Shown here: positions 23,577 to 33,167 of the stretch, piece by piece
How the letters are laid out: every line of letters begins with the position of its first letter
Numbering within the stretch: position 1 is the stretch's first letter
From: Paraphoma chrysanthemicola
Taxonomy: Eukaryota > Ascomycota > Dothideomycetes > Pleosporales > Phaeosphaeriaceae
Direction of reading: 5' to 3'
DNA length: 64,000 nucleotides
NCBI GenBank assembly: GCA_020744225.1
Contig: JAGMWG010000022.1
Coordinates: 496,001-560,000 of the forward strand
Notes under the pieces: generated by a model
What the model saw: the letters and a program-made list of their open reading frames with translations, nothing else
Database searches by the model: none
Told to the model about the DNA's origin: nothing
Position numbers and translations under genes: made by a program

Positions 23577-24615
23577 TGACCCAGCGCTCATAAGCATGGA
23601 CCATCCGAACTCCTTATCGCCCTCAGTGATCCAACAGAAGCACCTTTCCTCCGCCCTAATAATTGCAGTGCTCGTGCGAGGAACCGTTCGTTGTATGACA
23701 TACGACAGCTGCATCCCCAAGACATGCAGACCCTTCCCACCTTTGTACGTGCTTGCAACGACGACTTCTCCCAGCAACCCTCACTCCACTTGCCGAAGCC
23801 TAGACTCGGATCTTGGTATTCTGTATCATGCGTATGTGTATCGGTTGCGATGTGCTCGAGAAGGACGAAGACGTGATGGGTCGGACGAGAGATCAACGGC
23901 GGGTCTGCGGAGCTGGAGGGCGGCGCGACGGTTTATCTCGATGGCATGTAAGCGTTCGCGTTAGCTATGATCGTGCATTACACTGCGCCTCGAAGTTACA
24001 CGATAGGTGTATCGGAAGCTGATTGCGGTTTGGGTGCTGGGTGTGTTCGTCGACATGAGTTCTACGCCAGGGCCGTCAAACCCAGCCATGCCAATCCGAG
24101 CTCGGTTTTCGGGTGTCCTGGAGCGCTTGGCAGAAGTGCTGTACAGCCACACCGCCACACAGCCACGCAGCCACAGATCTAGCGTCAGCAGCAATAAGTT
24201 ACAACTAAGCTGCTTTAAGCTAGGTGTGTGGGTTATCCTTACCTGGCACTTCTAGCAGGCGGACTTGGAATCAGCACAGAAGCACAACAGCCTCTCGAGC
24301 TCAAGCGCAGTGCTCGAGATAGGATGATGATATAACAAGCTGTAATCTGACGGACTTTCGACAAGATGCACGAGCTTTCGATGCACCTACTGCTAGCTAA
24401 AGCGAGGCGGTCGCGTGATGCTCCTACCAAATTATCGTATTGCACGGTAAGCTGAACCTATGTCTAAAAAACATGAGGAGAGAATATACTTTATAGCGTA
24501 AGGCAACTTTTCCGAGAATATCTATTCTTTTAACCTATTGTTGAGTTTGTTACGTTAGAGAGTGTCTGTGGTGTCTCGCCACACAGTGTGTCTCGCTACG
24601 CCGTGACCGACGTTA
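23577..24615 (+). repeat. Right copy of about 1 kb inverted repeat
   Basis: Inverted relative to 13703-14694. Positions pair so that coordinates sum to about 38318 near the outer edge (for example tctcgct at 24591-24597 with its complement at 13721-13727). The pair encloses the ankyrin gene, NB-ARC scrap and F-box pseudogene. No coding capacity is evident. Confidence 0.8.
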
Positions 24616-24999
24616 TCTTGTTTTCGTCCATTTCACTATCCTCAACTGCTCCTTTCACCTCGCCAACTACCTTTACTTCTCGTTACTTCTACTTTGGAAT
24701 ACGCACAGCATCCACAATTATGTTATCAACATTCTCCTCACCGTGGTTACAAGTGAGAAAATGTCAATGAACAAGGTTGTGGGGATGTGTAAATTATCTC
24801 CTAACACAATTCCCTGAGTCCTTCCAGGCTTCGAGTTCTATCCGGTCCAACCATCTAGAATCCAGTACTGCTTCTGCTATCGATCCCGGATCTGGTCCAA
24901 CTATATGATAACATAATCTTCGTTCTTGCACTATTCTACTTTTTGAAGACGACTCTGGTCTCCGTATCCCACAACCGACCACTGAGAGTGCTGGATGCC
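24616..24999. other. Spacer
   Basis: Downstream flank of the four-TM gene; nothing recognised. Confidence 0.45.
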
Positions 25000-25787
25000 T
25001 CACTCCTCCTCCCTCTGCAGTCTCTCGACCCTCTCATCTGCCGTCTCTCTCGTGACCGTTTCCTGGCTACCCATCACTACCTTCGCAATCGCGACCGCGA
25101 ACAACAGCGTGCTAACGGCAAATAACGGCGCGATAAGATGTCTACCAGTCTGAGTTGCGCCACACACCTGCGGCATGAAGCGGTTGTATCTTGTTTGTCG
25201 AAAGTAGCTCACTATATTGCATGCAGCTAGTTCGCGCGTGCAAATAAAGGTGTTGTTGGGATAGTATCCGTTCTCCCAGTAGCATTGGCCGTGGTGATTG
25301 GACTTGAATATCACGGTGGCGTAGATGAGACCTACGAGGGTCATCAGGAAGGCGATGGTCGCGGGAAGGAGTAGGAAGATGCGGGATGTGGAGAGCTTGG
25401 TAATCTTGAAGGGCTGTGCATTGTCAATACCACTCAAGAAGAATGAAGATCTGACGAGGGGCTGACCTTTAAGGAAACAAAGAATGCAATAATGCCGATC
25501 AGTCCGGCGATACAGCTGATCGCGCCTGTCGTGAAAATCACAGCTTCATTCGCGTCGTCGAAGCGCAACATGTTCTGCGGTATGAGGTCCGTATCCCACC
25601 ACGGTCCACGGTACCAGTCGTAGTGACCAGAAGGATGTTCGCGATCCATTAACTTCATACCGTAGGCTGTGAGGTATATGCTCGCAATTGAAATGGAGAC
25701 TAGCGCAAGCGACAGGAAGAGAACGACGGAATTGAGCATGGCGGGGACATGGGCTCGGGTAAAGATCGCCATGGCGGTATTTATCAC
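25000..25787 (-). CDS. Four-TM membrane protein of unknown function, two exons
   Basis: Exons 25467-25787 and 25000-25413, with a 53-bp phase-0 intron (GTCAGC...TTGACAATGCACAG). The spliced protein has 244 residues. Four hydrophobic helices are visible: SVVLFLSLALVSISIASIYL, AVIFTTGAISCIAGLIGIIA, IFLLLPATIAFLMTLVGLIY and LIAPLFAVSTLLFAVAIAKV. Two extracytoplasmic-type loops contain tryptophans and cysteines (YDWYRGPWWD; CYWENGYYPNNTFICTREL). The C-terminus is charged and probably cytosolic. The layout resembles small fungal tetraspan (MARVEL-like) plasma-membrane proteins, but no family signature is certain. Met6 (MAIFTRA) is an alternative start. Confidence 0.8.
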
Positions 25788-26893
25788 GACGCGTTCGGGG
25801 CGTGTGTTGAAGGATGAATGTTGTTTTCTCAGATTCGAGATGGACTTTGGTGTTTACGCTGGAGTCCTTGATGGGCGACACGGCTTTCATATGTTGTGGG
25901 TGAGGGCTCAGCCTTGCCAAGGTGTAGGGCGTACCGCGCCTCCAAGATGCCCCGCACCGCGTTGAGACCTCAGTACTTTTGATTGTCCAGAAACGAACGG
26001 TAAAACAGCCAAGTTATGAGACATGACCATGGGATCAAATGGAACGAGGCGCGTAAAGATATCGTAATCAGTGCGCGTGGTCTACCACTCCCAGTCCCAT
26101 TCGTTATGCTCTTTTTACCACAAGAGCCAACTTCTTATCACTACATAGTGGCAGCCTGCAGTCCACTCGGGTCTCTGTCAATCACTGTGGTCATTCGCTT
26201 GACTCGTTTCCGAGACATTATTGGGGAGACGAAGATGGGGCATGGTTGGACCAGAGTACATAACCCTTGCGTGGACCGGAGTACAGGTGGCGCCATACGA
26301 AACGGCAGCCAGTGGTACAACTCTCTGACGCCAAGCTTGCAAACTGCAGATGGAGTCTGCCTTGCGCTGAGTCTCTATCAGGCGAGATTGAGTCTGCTTA
26401 ACGGAGCTCAAAACAGACGAAGATGCAGAGGTGGTGATTGTCGCAGGATGGGACTCGCAACCAAGTTTTCGAAACCCGCTGAAATCTAAGCATCAATCGA
26501 GAACAATATTTGCACCGTCGAGGTACGCTCTTTGGCTGACATTTCACATAGACAATTGATCATCCAAAGCATTCTGGTTGGAAGATCCTGACATCATCTA
26601 CGAGATCTTCACCCGCCTCCCATTTTCTCCCTTCTATACGCTCCAACTTCGTCCATATTCATGCCTATCTCTATAAACTCGCGCAGAATCGGAAAGTCGG
26701 TCAGAATCTATATCTAGAGCTATGTTACGAGTGCATGACCACGATTGTGAACAAAGTCAACTGCTTAGATGATATGAGAGTCGATCAGCTGTACTCTTGA
26801 ACAGCACTTTCGACAATGACAATAACAATGGCGGTACTCGTACTAGATACTACTTTCATCTAGCCATCCATCACAATGGATAGCTACAGTAGC
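25788..26893. other. Intergenic with weak coding-like stretch
   Basis: At 26570-26800 on the plus strand there are two coding-like segments in different frames: one reads EDPDIIYEIFTRLP (F-box-like) and the next HAYLYKLAQNRKVGQNLYLE, ending at a TGA. No splice model joins them convincingly. It may be the remains of an F-box gene. Confidence 0.3.
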
Positions 26894-28327
26894 CTAATGA
26901 AGACACTGTGAAACAACTGCGCATGTTCCTAATCTGAGACTGGTAACAAAAGGTGGGACGAAGATTGAAAAGATGCAGAAAAGAAGTGCCAAGTACGCAG
27001 CCAACTGTATACCCAAAAGCAGGTAGTTGTAGATAGAGAAGTGAGTAAGGGAGATCTCCGCTGTGAGCTCGGCTATTCCTTCGTGTGCGCACAGTTTCCC
27101 GGGAGAAAGTAAACGGAATAGCCAAAGCGATAGTCTTCTTGGAGGAACAACGAATCGCACTTTGCTTAGCGATGGTTTCAAGCGGGTGGAAAAGCCCATG
27201 CCTTTTTCAATGTATACCGTTTCCCGAGAGCAGTAAGCACGATGTCTCGAATCCGCATAATTCAATAGCCCGACATCCAGGCGACCGTATCGATCTTGTC
27301 TGTCTAGTGTGTTAAACAATTGAAGTGCTATCAGTTGCATGGGGCTCGTCTCCAGGCAACATCGCAAAATCCCAAGACGAATACTTGGCGAAATTCCATG
27401 CGAAGAAAGTCTTGTTTCCAAAGGACCCATCAGAAGGGAAATGCGCACGCCAGCATTCGTCATCTCGTAGGGATAAGTCCTGATGGAGGCGCCATCACGA
27501 ACCGGAATAATTGCTCTCGACTGGGCGAAAGCGGCTGGTGAATACACCAGAAGTCCCAGTATTGTGATATGACCAGGGCAAGGCTGAGTCTAAGCAAATA
27601 ATGATTGGTCATCGGAGTCTTTCATAATCCCTTCTTGAAGTCTCAAGAAGGCTTTCTGTGCGCCTTCGCCATAGAGCAATGGCATGTTTACGTCGAACAG
27701 GCCCAGAAGACAATAGGCAATATCCTCTGGTCTTGTGGTTGACCTGCTCGAGGCCCATGACATTCTTTGGGCGATACTGAAAGATTCGATGGGCTTATCT
27801 ATGAGAGCCTGCGCATGGATACCGGTAATTGAAGCCAATTGTTCGCAGTAGCTGCTCTTTGAGCCCAGCAATGTCCAATCGCTTGCGAAGAACTGCAGAT
27901 TCGGCGACGCAACTAGTTCCTGTAGGGTCCATCCCCGCGAAAACCATCTTACAGTGGTCGTCGACCAGGTTGAAATATCCTGACCTGGGCGGACGTCTTC
28001 CAAGTAAGCAAAGCATATTCTTGCGTTCCGGTACCAACGATACATGGAATTAATTGCTTCAGAGAGCTCAGCGCTACTCGACTTGTCGATGGCGCAGGTA
28101 TCGACCCAGAAATACTCCAATTTGTTCGTCAAGGCCAGTCTTCCGCAAGATACGATCTTCTTGTAGCCAGCCTTGTTCTTGCCAACACCACCTACGATAT
28201 CCTCGTAAGACACTTCAGAGTCATTGGGTCCCCATGTGTGCGATAGGATGGCGTAAGGCGGGATCTCATCGCCAATGAAATTGACGAAAGGAACTTCATA
28301 ATTGTCTTTAAGCTGCAAAAGTCGCAT
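26894..28327 (-). pseudogene. HET-domain gene split by one in-frame TAG
   Basis: From the ATG at 28327 (MRLLQLKDN...) the frame shows the three HET blocks: PPYAILSHTWG; AINSMYRWYRNARICFAYLE; WFSRGWTLQELVASPNLQFF. It continues through the usual RMSWASSRSTTRPEDIAYCL and LLYGEGAQKAFLRLQ. At 27590-27592 a TAG interrupts SLFA*T, where family members normally have Trp (FAW). The same frame then stays open for a further 200-plus codons with typical downstream HET-protein features (VYSPAAFAQS, MTNAGVRI, a DVGLL..DSRHR..ETVYIEK-like block). TGG to TAG is a single G-to-A change in a context expected from repeat-induced point mutation. Intact members act in vegetative incompatibility. The upstream ATG at 28432 is possible, but the HET start at 28327 fits the family better. 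Confidence 0.8.
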
Positions 28328-28612
28328 TGTGCGGCGCATAACGGACAGGCGGGCTGAAAGCAGACGCGGGGAAAATGATTCTGAGTCACGCGATACCGGT
28401 GGGACCAGTGGGAGTGTTGAATATAGCTGCAAGTAGCTTATGAGATAGCAGCATGAGCGCGGCTGAGCGATATTGTCACCTTATGAGAAGGACGTGCAGA
28501 TGCGCCGCCAAGCGCCCGTAACTGGGCCAGCTGCAGCCAATCACCTCTAGTCTAGCATGATTGGGAATCCTAGCTCACACGAAGTAGCTGGGCCGTCCAG
28601 CGCCCATGGCCA

Positions 28613-29582
28613 TCACCGAGTCTTGAACGCACTGTCCTTCTCCAGCCACGTAGCAAAACCCTTCAAGTCAGGGTGAGTTTGTCTTAGTGCTGGGATATCA
28701 GCTCCATACCCCACGTCACCGAACCACTTGAACATGTACCGCATGTCTTTGACCATCATCATGATAGCACCGGCGATGAATCCAAAGGTTGTCGGCAAAG
28801 GCTGACCCGTCTTTTCCTCGAAAATGGTCTTGAACTGGGTATATGTCAATTCATCACCGGCGAGCGAGATTTTCTGTCCTTTGTACTCGTTTGGCTTTAG
28901 GAAAGCTTCCGCAGCGACAAGGCCGATGTCGCTAGTGGCAATGAGCTGCAACGGCTGGTCCGGTCCCAAGCTTGATGCCCAGGCTGCGGCAAAAACCTTT
29001 CCTGTGAAGTCAGGTTGCAGATTCTCGAAGAAAGCAACAGGACGAAGAACCGTCCAGTCCATCCCGCCATCTGAGGTCTTGCTGAAAAGATGCTGCTCTA
29101 CACGGTGCTTGCTTGCGAAGTGTGGGACGTTCGTGGCGTCGTTGTCTGATTTGGAACCCCCGCGATCGACCGAAGAATATACGAAGTACTTGACACCATT
29201 CTTCATGGCTGCATCGACAAGGGCTTTGCCCTGCCTCTCTTCGCTTTCTGCACTCGCTCCATTGCCCATTGCTACCTTGAAAATGTCAATTACCCAATGC
29301 CGTGATAAGATGCGCTGGTAAACCTACTTGTACGCTAAAGACTCCCCAAATAGGAACTTTTGAGGCTTCTTTGGCTTTCTGGAAAACGCTGTCGATAGCA
29401 TCAAGGTTGCCAGTCACAAGCTTGATGTTCGGTGATCTTGCCTGAAGCTTTCGTGCGGACGCGGACTGTGCATTTCGGGTCAGAGCGAGGATCTCGAAAT
29501 CAGTATTCGCTTTGAGTAGTGCGTTGACGAGCGATCCACCTTGCCGGCCAGTGGCGCCGGTCACGAGCAGTGCTTTCGCCAT
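28613..29582 (-). CDS. NmrA-like NAD(P)-binding protein
   Basis: Exons 29328-29582 and 28613-29275, with a 52-bp phase-0 intron (GTAGGT...ATTGACATTTTCAAG). The protein has 305 residues, the usual length for the family. The N-terminus KALLVTGATGRQGGSLVNAL is the glycine-rich dinucleotide loop (GxxGxxG) of an atypical short-chain dehydrogenase. Middle motifs include KYFVYSSVDRGG and WTVLRPVAFFENL, characteristic of NmrA/HSCARG-type proteins, which lack the catalytic YxxxK and sense NAD(P)+/NADPH or regulate GATA factors. The C-terminal segment (HPDLKGFATWLEKDSAF) is also family-like. Likely cytosolic or nuclear redox-sensing regulator; no cluster context narrows the role. Confidence 0.9.
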
Positions 29583-31458
29583 CGTGTATATTTAGGTTGT
29601 CGTGGGATTGTAAAGGTTGTGAAGATTGGTAAAGACTGGTGCACTGAGATCTGAATGCTTGAGGCAAAGTATAGTCCAAGCTTCGAGATGCTCCCGTCTT
29701 ATAATAAGTTAGCTGAGTTGGTGCGCGATCGACAAAGAGGCTAAAGAAGGCCTTTGTCGTATCAAGTAGGTTTCGCATATTGATTTCGTGCGCGATTAAG
29801 GAAGTTCAGCTTTCAGCCGGTCGCTCTGTGGCGCAAAGAGACTTGGCCAGACACGGTCGGCGCCTAAGTTAGCCATAGGAAATTCTTGGCATCCAAGCAA
29901 AGCCGTTTTCACTCAAGACAAGCTCAAAGCTTAGACGATCATCCAAGTAATGAAAACACGGGGCTACTTCTGGCTTGGTGCTTTCACTTCGACCGAGCGA
30001 CGTAGATCTCCAAGATGTTAAACAGTGTTAGGGAGAAGCCGCTATGACCTTCTCAGACGCACAATAATGTACCCACACCATGAGAAAGACATACAGCAGG
30101 TGGTCGACTGCTGGGTTTATCCTAGTTCAGTGTGGTTATATGTGATGGTACGGGAAGGGAGACGACGGCAGCAGCACCTGGGCGGTCCCGATATGGTATT
30201 GGCCGAATTTCGCTGCTGGACAGTGAAACCTTTCACTTTTTTGAGCTGCGAAAGTCGAACTGTGCCATAATCCTGTCTCGCGAAAGCGAAAAGAAGGCAA
30301 GAGGTACCTGCTGAGCTCAGTCATCGTGGGTGCCGATTGGAAGACTTTCGAGGCTATGGAACGCTCCTCAGGTGGCAGCGTGAGTGCGGCTGGACGAGGC
30401 TGCCAGCCCATGCTCCCGCTGAGGTGTAAACAATCACAATATCGTGGCATCATATCAAGAAGTATTCCAGCAGGGCCGAGGTCTTCCTCAAGCAAGAATC
30501 GGGTAGACATAAGAAGTGCATCGACAACCATTGCAAACTTTGAAGTGGTCGAAAGGAAGCAGCGTCGCCAGCAGCACTCAAAAATGGAGCCACCACCATG
30601 CAGCTACCCGGAAATTGAGGTCCGTGCGACACTTTATGATTGGCTCAATCCACGAACGCTTGCCCCGCATCCACAACAGGCGCTTGCTTTATGTCTAGCA
30701 GCAATCTCACACCAAAAGAAAGGCGTTCAAGAAACATTCTACATGGTAGTGAATGTATAAGATATGCCTGACTGCGATGGGGTGTTCCTCGTCGCATGAT
30801 ACTCGTGGCCCCGGATAGTGTACTATTAGGTACAAATGTACCGATGGGCGACTCCTTCCAGGTAGCATCAATCGTCCTTTCCTGTCTAACCACTTACGCA
30901 CTTCTCATTGCTGCAATACTATATTTGAGGCTCCAAGGTAAGCAAAATGATAGCGCTAGAACATGCATTCTACCGTTTGATCTTCAATATTGGTCCGGAA
31001 GGATCTAGCTCCACGCATCCCATTACAAAAGCAGAAATAGGTGGACTCCAGACTTACGGCCAAGCTTCCACTGTCAGACAACGTCCAGTTTCAATATGGG
31101 AATTTTGGACCTCTCTCGTAAAGAGACATAACGAAGCCGCATTGAGCCTCGACTGCTGCACTCATGTACGCTTTCCGAAACGAAACTGTCGGCCTTACGC
31201 AAATTGTCACGTGCTCACGATGCTACGAGCTGGGCGTAGTGGACAATATTCGGCGCAATAACGCGATGCGGTCAAAGGTGAAGTCAGCGAGTCTATCAAC
31301 CGGTCAGCGTACCAGAACGTTGTCGCGTCAGAAGAAGCACCAACGTGTCATATAAAGCTTGACAAGAACCCGCAATGAGAAGACCCCCATCACAAGCACA
31401 CTCATCTTCCCAACCGTCACGGCCTCGAGATCCAAGACCGCACCACATCACCATCATC
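29583..31458. other. Intergenic, no supported gene
   Basis: Overlapping plus and minus frames at 30.1-30.8 kb and 30.8-31.3 kb oppose each other and carry no domains. I could not assemble a spliced gene. Confidence 0.4.
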
Positions 31459-32004
31459 ATGAAATTCCCCCACTCCCTCATCGCGCTCGTCGCAGCCCTC
31501 GGCTTCACCGCCGTCACCAACGCCGAGTTCCCAGACGGCACGTACGCAGGCGAAATCCTCAGCGACGGCAGCTACCACTGGACCTCTGTAACCAACTCCT
31601 CCGAGACCTACACCACCGTGCCCACCACTGTCCCACCCCCGACTACCTTATCTGCCCGCAGTACCCGCCTATCCAAACGCCGCACCGACTGCTGGGGCAC
31701 CTCGCTCAGCCACTCCGGCGTCGACATTGCGGCCAACGGGCTGCGCAACTGGGCCGGCACAGGGCACGAATATGTCTCTGGCAATACAAACGCTGTGATG
31801 ATGGCCAAATCGCAGGGCGTCATGGTGTATTATTGCATCAACAAGCCGCATAGTCGGGGAAACTTGGACCGCGCGGACGTTGATTATGCGCTCAGGCAGA
31901 TGGACTCCAAGTGTAGGCTGTATGAGGCGGGTTGGTTTGGTTGGGACGGCAGCGTGGAGATTGTAGGGAAGTGTAGAGACTCGGACGCGATTTGTCTGGG
32001 ATAA
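31459..32004 (+). CDS. Secreted cysteine-rich protein with Kex2 site (candidate effector)
   Basis: The ATG at 31459 is chosen because it opens a clear signal peptide (MKFPHSLIALVAALGFTAVT, cut near NA|EF). The frame upstream is only an in-frame leader. The 181-residue precursor has a Thr/Ser/Pro-rich propeptide ending in LSKRR, a Kex2-type dibasic site just before TDCWGTSLSHSG. The mature part of about 110 residues has five cysteines (DCWG, YYCIN, SKCRLY, GKCRDSD, ICLG) and the helix-like segment DRADVDYALRQMDSKCR. Signal peptide, pro-region, Kex2 site and a compact cysteine-rich domain are the layout of secreted antimicrobial or effector proteins. No named family is claimed. Confidence 0.85.
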   Translation: MKFPHSLIALVAALGFTAVTNAEFPDGTYAGEILSDGSYHWTSVTNSSETYTTVPTTVPPPTTLSARSTRLSKRRTDCWGTSLSHSGVDIAANGLRNWAGTGHEYVSGNTNAVMMAKSQGVMVYYCINKPHSRGNLDRADVDYALRQMDSKCRLYEAGWFGWDGSVEIVGKCRDSDAICLG

Positions 32005-32845
32005 AGTGAGGTTGGGGGACGGGGTGGTGAGATGATGATTGGGGTTGGGAGGGGCAGTGTGGTTTGGGATGATGGGAAGCACATGGAATACGCAGCTTAA
32101 AGGGAGTGTTTACATGGTCTATGGAAGTAGTGTTACAACTGGTTCCGTGGACTCATACAAGACCATGAATCGAAACATTTCAAGTAAAACACTCAATGTC
32201 CTACAGTGCGTGCAAAACATGACAAGTTTGCTGCGTCGATGTGACCTCTCATAGTACACCTCAATCATGCCAACTAGATCGAACGTGCCACCCACCTCCA
32301 TCCCTGACCAAATCGCATTCCCTCCTTCTCGAATGCGAACCTCAGCCCCGATTTCTACTCCCTCTCCATCATACACCCAACCACATCATCCCCAAGCGGC
32401 ACATGCAAAACTGACTGGTCGTGCGCTTACAATACCAGTCGCCCCACACTGAATTCCGATTCGTCGCGGAACAAGATCTCGATCGACAATGTAGGATCGC
32501 GCTGCCGTTTGTAGAATTAGATCGGCATGGTTGAACACTATTCCATAAACCGCTAAATGCCACAACGTAGGATAGTGTTGCAGTGGCGAAATCTCCAAGA
32601 CGATTAAAGTTAATGGTATATAGGACTGTGTGGGGTGAAGTATATCTATCACAACAAGTCCATCACGGTTCTCGTTATCAATATCTATTACCATTACGGA
32701 CCTTTGAAAAGAACGACAACACGTCAACATATTGATCCTATACAAGGTACGCGAACTTCCCCATGCACATTCCCCATTCTCATGGCCGTTATGGTAACAC
32801 CAACATAGCCGCCTTCGCTGCCTCAAATCTACAACCAGCTACACT
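32005..32845. other. Intergenic
   Basis: Minus-strand frames at 32119-32826 are in the same phase around a TAG, but they lack a domain or signal peptide and are not called as a gene. Confidence 0.4.
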
Positions 32846-33013
32846 ATGCCATCTTCAACGCTTCCAAAGGCCGCAGAGCCGACTATCACGAATGCGGAGA
32901 CGACAGAAAATAGGGACATGATCGATCGTGCGAAGAAACAAGAAGAAGAAAGGATGAACAGACATGATCGGCGCGGCGAAGGGATTTTAGCAGCGTTTTG
33001 TGTGGTCATGTAA
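32846..33013 (+). CDS. Possible 55-residue small protein
   Basis: Short frame below the usual size cut-off: MPSSTLPKAAEPTITNAETT..., then a strongly charged stretch (MIDRAKKQEEERMNRHDRRG) and a hydrophobic end (ILAAFCVVM). The biased, low-complexity charged composition and the compact start look like the small uncharacterised proteins often missed in fungal annotation. No domain is known. It ends 155 bp from the convergent DPB2 gene. Confidence 0.35.
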   Translation: MPSSTLPKAAEPTITNAETTENRDMIDRAKKQEEERMNRHDRRGEGILAAFCVVM

Positions 33014-33167
33014 AACATCTTTATGCATTTCTAATATAACGTTCATAACCCGTTCAGTCCATATTACATGCAAATGCCAGCCGAAAAGACCGAGCGTGGA
33101 CTACCAAAACCTCAAGTTGTTTCGAAATGAACGCCATGTGCATCATACTACCCAACCCACACACCTT

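Noticed and set aside
13703..24615. LTR retrotransposon with 1 kb LTRs
   Set aside because: The repeats are inverted, not direct, lack TG...CA ends, and enclose no reverse transcriptase, integrase or gag-like frame.
30136..30760. Opposed 131- and 144-codon frames
   Set aside because: They overlap on opposite strands, have no motif, and neither extends by splicing.
32119..32826. Two minus-strand frames in the same phase separated by a TAG
   Set aside because: No start context, signal peptide, domain or homologous pattern; chance openness in GC-balanced DNA is as likely as a pseudogene.
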